Source: Nemertoderma westbladi (taxonomy: Eukaryota; Xenacoelomorpha; Nemertodermatida; Nemertodermatidae). Taken from it: a stretch of DNA of 64,000 bases. Under the pieces are notes generated by a model. That model worked only from the letters and a program-made list of their open reading frames with translations, did not search any database and was not told where the DNA came from. The position numbers were made by a program, and so were the translations under genes. The stretch is taken from positions 46,662 through 110,661 of the forward strand of contig JAUCBJ010005089.1 in the NCBI GenBank assembly GCA_032718475.1, given 5' to 3'. Below are positions 10,378-20,497 of this stretch, one piece after another (position 1 is the stretch's first letter; each line of letters starts with the position of its first letter).

Positions 10378-11938
10378 TTAACCCTATTAGTACCGGGCTA
10401 TAAAATGCTGTACAAATACCGGGAGGGGGTCATATTGACCCCCCCCTCTAAAATCTACAAATATTTACGAAAACGTCTGATTTTTTGTTTGTACGTAGGT
10501 ATCACTTGTCTGGATCCGACCGAAAAAAAAAATTTTCGAAAAAATGTACTGGGGTGGTTATATTGCAGCACCAAAATTACAAGTAGTGCACAATTTTCAC
10601 AAAATTTGAAAGTTACATTTTCGGCTAATTATTTTTCAATACAGGTTTTCTGGGGTGCAAAAAACATTGAAAAATATTTAAAAATGATATGATTACTATA
10701 AATGGCCGTTTAGTCCTCTCTGCGTAGGAAAAAAATGAAAAAAAACAAGTAACCAGCACTTTTCAGGTAGAACACAAAATTTTTAATTCACTTATACGAT
10801 GCTATAAATTCACATTTTCAGGTTTTCGATTGCGCTGATTCTAATGGAATACATTTCTAATATGCCAGATCATTGATACTTGTATTTTTCGGCGTAATTT
10901 GGCAAATTTTGGTGCTAGCACCAAATTTCGTACCCATCACCAAAAAGTACAAGTTTGCGATGTCCAGTGCTGTTTTTATGGATTCCATCGGATTCAGGAC
11001 CCTCATAAACCCGTATAACGCAAGAAACAAGGTGATACTATCTACTGATAAATTTGCATATTTTCCAAAATTTGGTGCTGGCACAACAATTTTCACCCAC
11101 TGGCGAAAAATACCAGTTTGAGAACTCTTATGAAATTTTTACTGATTTCATTGAATTCAGAACCATCACAAACCCGTATAACGCAAGAAACAAGGTGACA
11201 CAATCAATTGATATATTTGATGGTTTTCAAAATTTGGTGCAAGCACCACATTTTGCACCCACGTCCGAAAAATACAAGTTTGAGATGTCTAGTTCGATAA
11301 TTATTTATTCCATTGAATTCAGAACAGCCATAAACCTCTAAAACGCAAGAAATAAATTGTCACAAGCAATTTTATCTATCGAATGAATTTTCAAAATTTC
11401 GTGCTAGCACCAAAATTTGCACACAGCACCGAAAAATACACGTTTGATACGCTTGGTGCAACTCGTATATATTTCATCGAATCCAGAACCCCAAAAAACC
11501 CCAATTGCGTAAAAAACAAGTTTCAAACAATCAATTTACAAAATTGACATAATTCAAAATTTGGTGCTGGCACCAAAATTTGGCACCCACCGAAAAAAAC
11601 AAGTTTGAAATTTCTAAATCAATTTATTTGAATTCCATCAAATTTCTAACACCAAAAAACCGGTGTAAATCAAAAATAGAGATGTTACAATTCATATTTA
11701 ATGAAATGTAATTTTCAAAAAACGTCACAAAAAAAGTGCCAAAAGTAGGGTTAAAAAATGGTGCTATAACTCGAAAAGTACCCAATATTTTTGAAAACGG
11801 TTTTCACTACTAGGAAGACAATAGATTTTTAGGAAAAGTCATAAAATTTCAGATTCCCAACTGCGTTTGTTTCAGAATTATAATAAAAAAACCACGGGAA
11901 GGGTAATATTGACCCCCCCCCGGGTTTAATAGGGTTAA
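10378..11938. mobile_element. TTAA-flanked non-autonomous element 1 (piggyBac-like MITE)
   Basis: Both ends carry the target TTAA (10378-10381 and 11935-11938) with CCCTATTA reading inward from the left and its exact complement at the right. Just inside each end is a G/C-tract palindrome: GGGGGTCATATTGACCCCC at the left, and AATATTGACCCCCCCCC at the right in the same, not inverted, orientation. The interior holds five copies of a unit of about 162 bp (starts near 10904, 11066, 11229, 11393, 11555), each with a TTGGTGCTAGCACCAA-type palindrome and, where conserved, CCCGTATAACGCAAGAAAC. No transposase is encoded and the open frames inside merely follow the repeat. TTAA duplication with CCC/GGG ends is the piggyBac signature. 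Kolobok elements also use TTAA. Confidence 0.8.
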
Positions 11939-11944
11939 GCTTAA

Positions 11945-12181
11945 GTTGACCTAGAAAAAATGTTCTATCGCTTTTCAAGGATGTTCGGAGTGCCCATTAA
12001 TTATGACGCTCTACATATGAACTGCGATCACATAAGCACATTCTTAACATGTGGCAGATTGGAATAGTGCACTGATCGCCTGCACATGATCGGATGTATA
12101 CCGATCCCTGTATCCCCCAGTTCTACTGAAAGACTAACAGCAGACGATATAATGTCTATAGAAGATAATTCTTATTTTTAA
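11945..12181 (+). pseudogene. Decayed coding remnant of unknown protein (C-terminal part)
   Basis: A protein-like frame runs 78 codons to TAA at 12179-12181 and is interrupted once by TAG at 12065-12067. Before the stop it contains MFYRFSRMFGVPINYDAL and then HMNCDHISTFLTCGR. After it come PIPVSPSSTERLTADD and a terminal EDNSYF. It lies directly right of TTAA element 1 and on the same strand as the remnants at 9830-10377, so it may be the 3' part of the same gene, although the frames do not join directly across the TTAA. Family not recognised. Confidence 0.35.
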
Positions 12182-12331
12182 ATTAATTTTTACTTGGGAC
12201 TGTGCAAGTCACGCAAAGAACAGAACTACCGATATGAAGATTAGGCCTACTATAGTACTCCAAACACCAATGCGATCGATGTTTTATTGTAATGCCACTA
12301 AATGACTTCCATCTCGTTAGAAATCTGTGCC

Positions 12332-14690
12332 ATAGATAGATAGATAGATAGATTTATTTATACATTATGTAAAAACAATAACAAATACACCAAACAATGT
12401 ACCGGTATAAAGGTATTGTCCAACATAACATATAGGATTACCCCTAAAGCTTTGCAGCTTATTTCCAAGGGGGTCCTTTATGTTACTTGGTTACAAATAC
12501 AATATTACACTACGCTAACCTAAAACCAATATAAATCGTAATTACACTATGTACATGTACAACTTTACCGAGAGCGTGACAATGTCCGACTCAACGATAA
12601 AGATGTAATGTACAGAACAATTTATTATAAAACGTATTTACAGTATAAATAGTAAATAATTAATAAACTAATAACTTACTGTAGGACTATTGTACCTATT
12701 TTTACATTGCACACGGAGATGAGATTTAACTGCAGATTTAAAAGAATGTTGATTATCTAGGTTTTTAATTTCATTAGGCAGAGCGTTCCAATTTTTTATG
12801 CCGTTAAAAAAGAAAGTATCAGATTCAAAGGATTTACAATTCGGGAGGTAGAAGTTTGAAGCACTAGCTCTGGTACTGTAAGAGTGTGTATCGCGTACTC
12901 TGTTGAATTTTTGTTTTAGGTAATTGGGACATTTACCATTATACACTTTATGCACATGGTTAAGGCGTAGCTGCTTAACTCTACTATCTAAGTTAAGTAG
13001 TCCAGATTCAGAAAAGTCATCTGGAGTTAGGTGGTGCCTAGGTTTGTAGTCTTTAATAAATCGTACTACTTTATTCTGAGCTACTTGTAATTTATATTTA
13101 AGCTGTTTGGTTAAGCCTTCATACCATGAAGAGCACGCATAGTCCATGTGACACTGTATTAAAGAAGAGCAAAGTTACTTGCGGGAGTCGGTGTTTAAAC
13201 TATTTTTATTTCTGTATAGAAACCTAAGCCTACTGTTAACTTTCGAGAAAATATTTTTCACTGTACTTTCTCCTGATAAGCAGTTATCCAATGTGGCGCC
13301 TAAATATTTAACTTCCTTTTTATTTTCAATCTTATGTCCATTACTAGTGACTTCAAACTTAGTAACCTTCTTTAACTTTCTTTTGGAACCAAACAAAATA
13401 CTTTCAGTCTTACCGTAGTGAATGGATAGCTTATTATCAACCAACCACTCATTACAGGATTCTAGAACTGCACTTAACTTTTGGGAAATATGGATAGGAT
13501 CTTTATGAGAGAAAATAAGAGCACTGTCGTCGGCATATAAAATGAGTTTAAAATCGGGATCTATACTACTTATCATATCATTTACATAGCATACAAAAAG
13601 CAGAGGACCTAATATACTACCTTGCGGTACACCACAGGTAATCTCTTGTACAGTAGACTGCGATTTGCTAATGACTACAGTTTGACCTCTGTCTGACAGG
13701 TAGGACTTGAACCAGTCTATAGAACCTACACCCATCAGGCCTAACTTACCAAGCAGAATTTCGTGATCTACAGTATCGAAAGCCTTTTGTAGGTCCAACA
13801 TTACCATACCAGTATATAAACCCTTTGCGTTATTACATCTAATTGTATCAGTTAAGTTAATAAGGCAGGTGTCTGTAGAATATGATTTACGAAAACCGGA
13901 CTGAAGTTCATAGATCAGATTTAGCCTACTAAGATGTGCCTCCAGCTGTAGAAAAACAGAACGTTCTAAAATTTTAGATACAATACTTAAGATACTAACA
14001 GGTCTGTAATTACAGGGTTCTACTTTACTATTCTTTTTATACAGAGGAACAACCTTAGCCAATTTCAGTTCGTCTGGTACTACATTATCTACGATAGAGT
14101 AATTAATAATAAAAGTAATAGGCACTTTAAGTACTACAGCACCATCCTTAAGAAAACGGGCAGGTATTAGATCTAGACCGGTACTTTTTGAGGCTGATAG
14201 GCTAAGTAGATTTTTAAAAACGAAATCCTCAGAAACGGGTTTTAAAAATAACTTTTCTGAATTTTGTAACTTTTCTAAATAAAAATTATTTAGAGTTTCG
14301 GACCCTATACTATATTTATTACTTGATAACGGTAATTTCTTAACTAAATTAGAGGCAACATTAGTAAAATAATTATTAAATAAATTACTAACTAGAGTAT
14401 GATCATGAATCAGCTCACCGTTATCTTGCAGAACAATATTCGATTTAGATTTAAGGTTTTTATAACCTAAAGATTTTAGGGTAGACCATAGACTTTTAGG
14501 ATTATCTCTATTCTCACTTATTTTGTTGTACAAATATTCAGATTTAGCTTTTTTTATTTCCCGTTGGACAAGGTTTCTATATTTGCAGTAATTATTATAA
14601 TCAGCTAAAACACGGTATTTCCTAAATTTATACAAATAGTTATCTCTTTCTCTGATATTACTCTTTCTCTGATCTCACTATCTGCCTTTA
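12332..14690 (-). mobile_element. 5'-truncated CR1-superfamily-like LINE
   Basis: The element runs on the minus strand. Its 3' end is a (CTAT)n tail, seen as GATA repeats at 12332-12353 on the plus strand. It is preceded by a 3' untranslated part of about 310 bp and a reverse-transcriptase frame. Coding similarity reaches upstream of the annotated frame start to about 14690 ([17 protein letters not shown] style), then stops occur, which marks the 5' truncation. The AP endonuclease is missing. Clade within CR1/L2/Daphne/Crack-type LINEs not resolved. Confidence 0.85.
12668..14635 (-). pseudogene. Reverse transcriptase of CR1-like LINE, one nonsense codon
   Basis: One reading frame of about 655 codons is split by a single TAA at 13175-13177 into 486 and 159 codon parts. 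Both parts and the nine codons between them (LCSSLIQCH) are in the same phase. Reverse transcriptase marks in order, numbered from the first part: [17 protein letters not shown] (about 209-225), [12 protein letters not shown] with catalytic Asp281, [13 protein letters not shown] (335-347), and LYADDSAL with the Asp pair at 369-370. The second part holds the conserved MDYACSSWY, LDSRVKQLRLNHVHKVYNG and FFFNGIKNWNALP segments typical of CR1-type C-termini. The first codon of the 486-codon frame is TTG and internal to the original protein. Confidence 0.9.
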
Positions 14691-14850
14691 AAAGAACTAA
14701 AGTACCCTTTTGAGTCCCTTATTTACAGTTTTTTTTCTGTATATTTGCTGTTTGTTTAACTTTTTCGTCTGTCATAGCATCGCTTGGTAAATTCCTCATT
14801 GATGTTCTATTATATATGTTCCTCATTTGTATCTTTCATTCTTTCCTCAG

Positions 14851-16037
14851 ATATGCCGCGAAGATTGTGATTACCTTCGAACATCTATTGAATGTGGATT
14901 ATGTAAGATTTGGACACATGGCTCATGTTTGAATATCAGTGATTCCTTGATAAATAAGTGGGAGAAAGACTCGTTGACATTTGTATGTAAAAGGTGTTCT
15001 CACAGTGGTGACCAGTATAATGTATTGGGCGCTTTGCAGAGAATTTCGATGAAATTAACCAAGAAAATGTATGATATTGAGGACTGTGCTTTGTCAGAGG
15101 AACTACTGTTACAAACTTACAATGTTAAATTACCGCGTTACAACGGTGATATTCTGGAGTTCAATCCGAAGGTTGACAAGGTCGATGACAGGTCTGTTAA
15201 CCTTCTGAAGAAGTACCACCCAGCAATGCTAGATAGTCATATGCCTTTGTTTGTGGAGGGTGATGGAAACTGCCTGTACCGTGCAGTATCTCTTGGTACA
15301 TTTGGTAATGACAAATACCACATTCTACTTCGATTGTTAACGGCTATAGAGGTGATAAATAATCGATGGTTCTATGATAAGAAAAATATAGGATATAAAG
15401 ATTTTGTTAATTCAAAGTACGTATTAGAGAATGAAAATTTCTATGACTTTGTCAATAGTATCGTAAAGTATAAAGAACCAGGGGGTTTGGTAGTTGTGTA
15501 TGCTGTATCCAGTGTTATTGGATGGCCTATAACGTCATATATGCCGCCATTTGAAATTAACAGCATGGAAATGACGGAATGTTTTCGAAGAATTGTCAGA
15601 GGTCGTCGTGTTCTTTCCACAAAATCACCATGTATGATTCTGATGTGACTCAGTCAGGTTCTATGTTATATTTTACGTCTACCTGTGATCATTTTTGTGT
15701 TCTGAGTAAAGTTGGCAAGCATAAAAAAAAGGTTGAAATAATCGTTTCATCAGATGAAAATTTCGACACACCCTCCCAGATTTACTCCCCTGAGATATTA
15801 TGCAGTGATTCCAACGAGAGTGAGAGTAGTGTTACTGATTTTCCTGCTTCTCAGTATCAGTGTCCCGTTGATAGCATTTCGGAATCGGAGCAGAACGAAT
15901 CTTCCGACAATAATGATATTCAAAGTACAAATACTGCTGATAAACCCATTCGAAGCACAGTTAATGATAAACGCATTAATGATGAAATTACCCTTGAATC
16001 TAACGTGGGGGGCTTCATAAAAAAGGAAAATTTTTAA
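14851..16037 (+). pseudogene. PHD-finger and OTU-type (vertnin-like) protein, frameshifted
   Basis: A strong acceptor (TTCTTTCCTCAG) opens a frame that runs to TGA at 15648. Numbered from its upstream Met codon at 14827, it has a complete C4HC3 PHD finger (C10, C14, C23, C26, H31, C34, C54, C57). An OTU-like segment follows with the catalytic-type D146-G-N-C149-LYRAVS. The product then needs a shift of one frame between about 15600 and 15645 to continue as MLYFTSTCDHFCVL, which supplies a plausible OTU His. The acidic Ser-rich tail ends at 16037. PHD plus OTU proteins of this vertnin-like kind are multi-copy in many invertebrates and are often tied to mobile elements. A sequencing indel could explain the frameshift. 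A preceding exon would lie where the CR1-like LINE now sits. Confidence 0.7.
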
Positions 16038-16105
16038 TGACTAACGAGATTCTCGAATTATTACTCAAAATAGGACAATCGAAGCCTTTGCTCTCCAAGG
16101 TAGTG

Positions 16106-16297
16106 TTAATAACTGAATGAACCCATAATGAGCCCATAATAAATTATTAATACCAATACCCCATTAATTAACCCCACAGTAATTAAAGTAAGTAGACCTA
16201 AATTACGATAGTATGCTAAAGAAAGTAAAAATTTATTGGAAATAGGAATACAAATTAACGCGCAAACAAATATAAATAAATCCAATCTAATAAACAT
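16106..16297 (-). CDS. Short ORF with two predicted membrane segments
   Basis: This 63-codon frame has an ATG start and a TAA stop. It is almost entirely hydrophobic: LFIFVCALICIPI, then a short polar turn (SNKFLLSLAYYRNLG), then LLTLITVGLINGVLVLIIYY. Two membrane-spanning helices with a basic turn are plausible. Codon use is AT-rich like the surroundings, so chance cannot be excluded. It resembles small mitochondrial or membrane peptides only in general hydrophobicity. No family recognised. Confidence 0.2.
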   Translation of the reverse strand: MFIRLDLFIFVCALICIPISNKFLLSLAYYRNLGLLTLITVGLINGVLVLIIYYGLIMGSFSY

Positions 16298-16730
16298 TTT
16301 CCATCACAATCACAATTTGCAAATCACAATTGCAACTTTAACCATGTTATCATGAATTCCATGAGAAAACGGACATGGCATGTCAATTATCAAACCCCCC
16401 AATGTCTATTTTCAAATATGGGAGCTCTAAACTAATGTCCTGAAGTACTTAAAACAAGAAGAGTTTCGCCATGCCGACAATATGGCGCCGCTCGGCGCCT
16501 GTTTGAATACAAGCATATACTTACTGAAAATTTTTGTAAATTTGCATGTGATTTTAGCCATTATTTGAAGGTAGGTAAACAGAGAATGCCACATTTTCCC
16601 ACAGATTTTGAAACCAATAATTGTAAGCTATCATAAGAGGCTGTGGTTGATTAAATATCAGCCACGCTTATGGTGTTCTGTGCTCACAGGGATCAAAAAA
16701 CCGAAGTATAAAAACGCAATTGCGAATTCT

Positions 16731-16938
16731 GAAATTCCGTAACGAAAAACATAGGAAACTTCTTACCTGTAGATGGATATTGGACATTGTGGGTTAAAAA
16801 CAAGATTCCTCTTTCGGTTCATCAGTGTCAACCAGCCAGATGTTGTCCCGTAAATTATGATGCATGTAAAGCTGAGAAAAAGCCGTTACGGAATTTCAAA
16901 ATATCGTTACGGAATTTCGTTTTTGAAATTCCGTAACG
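16731..16938. repeat. Inverted-repeat cluster CGTTACGGAATTTC
   Basis: The 14-mer CGTTACGGAATTTC occurs at 16884-16897 and 16905-16918, and its reverse complement at 16731-16744 and 16925-16938. The last two form a perfect 14-bp hairpin with a 6-base loop. The cluster sits about 140-350 bp upstream of the basic ORF at 17080 and could be a terminal or subterminal binding-site array of the transposon that carried it. That link is inference. Confidence 0.8.
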
Positions 16939-17079
16939 AAATATCCTGTAGGCCTACGTCTGGTATCGCCCAACTACAGTATCACAAATTACTTTCGGTT
17001 TCTGTAGTCCACACATGGTGTAGGCTACCTAATTAGGCAGTAGCTGCTGTACTTAGAAAGTTCATTTACCGGTAGTAAA

Positions 17080-17505
17080 ATGGCAAAAACGAACGCTCAA
17101 AGGCAGCGTGAGTACAGGGAACATAGAATCGAGAAAGATAGAGTGGGTTTCTTGAAACAAGAGAGTGAAAGGAAGGCAGCTAAACGAAAGTCGTTATCTC
17201 CACGTAGTCTAGACAAGTTGCGCAGGAGACAGAATACGAGTCTGCTGAAATGCCGCCGAAATAAGCTGACTGTATCTGCATCGACAGCGAAATCAGGCCA
17301 TGCAGCTGGATATTCTACGTGCCAATCGCTAGGCAAAGCAGTTGCACGAGTGAAACGCACTTTACCAAACAGCCCACGGAAAAGAAAGGCCGTGATACGG
17401 AAGTTATCTCTGGACCAATCGTTGGTGAATGAACGGCCAGTAGTTGAAATTCATCGCCAACGTTTAAGGGGGGGGGTACACCCCCCAATACCAACATTTT
17501 TATAA
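17080..17505 (+). CDS. Basic N-terminal domain of a transposon-type protein, truncated
   Basis: The frame opens MAKTNAQRQREYREHRIEK and continues highly basic: KRKSLSPRSLDKLRRRQNTS and SPRKRKAVIRKLSL. This kind of start (M-A-K-T-x-A-x-R-Q-R-x-Y-R-x-x) is, from my recollection, a recurrent N-terminus of multi-copy, transposon-borne proteins in aquatic invertebrates, where it precedes a long conserved core. Here the frame runs into the G-tract palindrome at 17469 and ends at 17505 without a core, so the protein is cut short. A nuclear, DNA-binding role is inferred from the Lys/Arg clusters only. It is on the opposite strand to the Mutator-like transposase at 19041-20497, so the two are not one gene. 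Confidence 0.45.
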   Translation: MAKTNAQRQREYREHRIEKDRVGFLKQESERKAAKRKSLSPRSLDKLRRRQNTSLLKCRRNKLTVSASTAKSGHAAGYSTCQSLGKAVARVKRTLPNSPRKRKAVIRKLSLDQSLVNERPVVEIHRQRLRGGVHPPIPTFL

Positions 17506-18000
17506 TGTTATATATCTTCAAAAATATAGGCGGCACGCCATACCTCTATATATCATCGGATAGAGGAATAAAAACTGGTTTTAACTGAAATAAAAAAAAT
17601 CAACAATTTTGGCCGCTAGGGGGCGCCACAGCAATAATCACAAAAATAGAGATACATTTTTTGAAACGAAATTTCTCCACCAATTCGCAATATTTTTCAA
17701 AAAAATTTTTTGCGCTATAATCACCTTGAGTAACTTTAAAATTCCATAAGAGGATTTTTTGATATCTGCTCTAGGTCGCAGTCCACGTGTATATTAATAA
17801 ATTTTTAGGTGTTGTAGGAGCTCCAAGTACCATAAAAGACGAAATAGGCCAAATTTTAAAAATTCCTCTTATGGAAAGTTAAGCGTCTCCGTGGGACCTT
17901 TCAGGGAAAAAAAAATTTTTTAAATTTCGCCAAGAAATGGCTGAATAAAAGCTATTTTAGTGCAAAATTATAAAGTTGAGAAAAACGCAACTAAACTTTC
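17467..18000. other. Non-coding stretch with G-tract palindrome and a stem-loop
   Basis: 17467-17485 is a G-tract/C-tract palindrome centred on GTACAC, like those just inside the ends of the two TTAA elements. A long inverted repeat with core CCATAAGAGG at 17732-17760 and CCTCTTATGG at 17857-17882 could fold with a loop of about 100 bases. GGGGGCGCC lies near 17620. The palindrome and stem-loop may mark a third, degraded element of the same type, but I found no TTAA/CCCTATTA pair. Confidence 0.4.
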
Positions 18001-18018
18001 TGGTGTCTATTTCTGTTT

Positions 18019-18905
18019 TTCTGTCTGTCTGTCTGTCAAATTTATGTCTCTAAATAAGGAAGCACGCCGCCTCACTAAAATTTTCGTTATGGGGGTTTTC
18101 CAGGTCGCTGATTTCATTTCCAATCTCACTTTTTATTTCTGACTTCACATTGTCGGTCTGTCTGTCTGTCCGTCTTTATGTCAGTTTATAGGTCTATATG
18201 TCAAAACATAAGAAAGCACGCAACCTCGCCAAAATTTTTGTTACAGGGGTTTTCCAGGTCGCCGATTTCATTTCCGATCTCAGTTTTTATTTCTGACTTC
18301 ACATTGTCGGTTGGTCTGTCTGTCCGTCTTTATGTCAGTTTATAGGTCTATATGTCAAAACATAAGAAAGCACGCAACCTCGCCAAAATTTTTGTTACAG
18401 GGGTTTTCCAGGTCGCCGATTTCATTTCCGATCTCAGTTTTTATTTCTGACTTCACATTGTCGGTTGGTCTGTCTGTCCGTCTTTATGTCAGTTTATAGG
18501 TCTATATGTCAAAACATAAGAAAGCACGCAACCTCGCCAAAATTTTTGTTACAGGGGTTTTCCAGGTCGCCGATTTCATTTCCGATCTCAGTTTTTATTT
18601 CTGACTTCACATTGTCGGTTGGTCTGTCTGTCCGTCTTTATGTCAGTTTATAGGTCTATATGTCAAAACATAAGAAAGCACGCAACCTCGCCAAAATGTT
18701 TGTTACAGGGGTTTTCCAGGTCGCCGATTTCATTTCCGATCTCAGTTTTTATTTCTGACTTCACATTGTCGGTTGGTCTGTCTGTCCGTCTTTATGTCAG
18801 TTTATAGGTCTATATGTCAAAACATAAGAAAGCACACAACCTCGCCAAAATTTTTGTTACAGGGGTTTTCCATGTCGCTGATTTCATTTCTGATGTCAAT
18901 TTACA
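18019..18905. repeat. 154-bp tandem repeat array, about six copies
   Basis: Unit of about 154 bp. Each carries a GTCTGTCTGTCC run, TATGTCAGTTTATAGGTC, AAAGCACGCAACCTCGCCAA, a GGGGTTTTCCAGG block and TTTATTTCTGACTTCACATT. The four central copies are almost identical and the first and last are diverged. The identical 62-codon frames spaced 154 bp apart (18311, 18465, 18619) are by-products of the repeat. A lone diverged relative lies inverted at 4045-4215. Confidence 0.95.
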
Positions 18906-19040
18906 TGTTTGTTTGGTAGCGCATAGTTTGTCTCATTGTTAATCATAAAATAAATTTTCAATTTTATTAGGTACTTTATTTATTAGTTATTTATTTAGTA
19001 TAATTTATTACTATTGATATTAGTATTACTAAATAAAATA
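18906..19040. other. AT-rich 3' flank of the transposase frame
   Basis: Short AT-rich sequence with several TTTATT/ATTTAT runs. Probably the 3' untranslated end of the Mutator-like element. No terminal inverted repeat identified. Confidence 0.4.
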
Positions 19041-20497
19041 TTAATGTCCTCCAGGAAGATAGTCTGGCTCAACAATATCTTCACCATCTCGTTTTTTAGC
19101 TGCTGCAATTTTCGCATTCCGATGCTTTATCTTGCTCTTGAACTTCTCCACGCTACGCCGCACTCGTTTAACATCCTTCCTCACTTGCAGTTGCAGTGTA
19201 GGCCGACTCGGTTCCACTGAGAACAGTTGTTTTAGAACAAGAGACCTAGCCTCCGATCCTATGTTATAATATAATATAGTGCTCATTGCGGCCATTTCAA
19301 TTCGTTGCGCTCCAAAGAATCCAATCTTCGGTGCCCGCTTCCAAACCAAACTGTGCAGACCTTCTGACATATTTTGAGTATAACCTGGTAAATATTGCCG
19401 AATCTGTTTGTCCGTAATATATCGGCGGTAGATTGGTAGCAATAGGGGAAGGAAAATTGGATCTAAATGATGGGGTTTTTCTGGCTCAGGTTTATTTGTT
19501 CGCTTGTATGTACAGAATGATTTTGGACCAATTGGGCAATAGAAATGACGTTGGTTATTAGAACCACTTCGGATACAATGTCTGAAACTAGCCAAAATAG
19601 CGGATTTCATATTTTGGATCCTTTCCACTTCCGACTTCCCTTTGGTATCATTTATAGACCGATGAACAGCTTTTCCAAAGTAACCAGTGAGTTTTACTAT
19701 AGCTTCATTAGTGAGTCTATGTGAGGAACCACCTATATATTTCCCATCACTCAGTTTTCCTTTAGTATCAGTTTTCAATTTCCGTAGCTGACTACCCAAG
19801 CTTTTCTGGATATGGTTTATACAATCAGTTTTCCAGACTCTGTCACAAATAATTTCATTGCTATGGTGTTTGTTCCAATATTCTAACCCCTTATCAGAAC
19901 GATCAAATTCCTCTTTCTCTTCCATGGTCAACTTTTCGTATTTCCGACATCCATGACATGCCCCATATGCATCCCAAACATTCTTGTAAACACTTGAATC
20001 TCTATCCGAAATTAAATTACTTATCTTCAGCGAATGGTCTGGATCTGTAAGGCGGGTTTTGGAATTATTAAAAATTTCCACAGCAATGCTGGTCTCCATA
20101 CTTCCGCTAGAGCCGGAAAAACTTCCTTGGCATTCCGATTCGTGGTTGTTGCTCATCCACACTGCATACTTTTCACTTTTTTTGTCGTATGGACAAAATG
20201 TACATTGGTTACACAACTTCGACCTAGTCCCATAATCTATCACTTTGCCTGTTTCCCAACTTAGAAGAAATCCTGCTCCAAAGGAAGAACCGAATCCACG
20301 TGTATGCCATGTACCATCATAACATGCTTCTATATTTACTTTCTCATTTCCTTTGGAAAGTTCATGACGTGCACTAACGAGTTCCTTCTCTACAAGTACT
20401 TTATGCGCTTTGAATATTTCACCCTGGTTATTCTCGAATGCTGTTTTACTCATTGTGCACGGCATTGCTAGGAGCTCAGCGATCAGCTTGAGTGTTT
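19041..20497 (-). pseudogene. Mutator-like DDE transposase, N-terminally truncated by a LINE
   Basis: The open frame is 497 codons (19041-20534), but its first 13 residues (MQLQCSMPILVVE) are read from the LINE 3' end and tail, so genuine transposase starts at about residue 14. It matches the Mutator-like transposase domain abundant in invertebrates: YDGTWHTRGFGSSFGAGF with Asp73, paired CxxC (NQCTFCP), SGSSGSMETSIAVEIF, ISDRDSSVYKNVWDAYG with Asp177/179, CINHIQKSLGSQLRKLK, and NMSEGLHSLVWKRAPK with Glu391. These make a candidate DDE triad of D73, D177 or D179, and E391. The basic C-terminus suggests DNA contact. The N-terminal part was not found beyond the LINE, so the protein is probably inactive although the remaining frame has no stop. 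Confidence 0.85.

Noticed and set aside
10873-11341. Two plus-strand ORFs with YNARNKV repeats
   Set aside because: They follow the internal repeat of about 162 bp in TTAA element 1 and reflect that repeat, not a protein.
12332-14690. Retroviral or LTR element
   Set aside because: No protease, integrase or LTRs. The motifs and the tetranucleotide 3' tail are those of a non-LTR LINE.
16106-16297. Nuclear copy of mitochondrial DNA
   Set aside because: The hydrophobic 63-codon frame looks mitochondrial in style, but no adjoining mitochondrial gene or tRNA is visible.
18311-18807. Three identical 62-codon ORFs
   Set aside because: They are one frame of the 154-bp tandem repeat (Ser/Val/Leu from TCTGTCTG), not genes.
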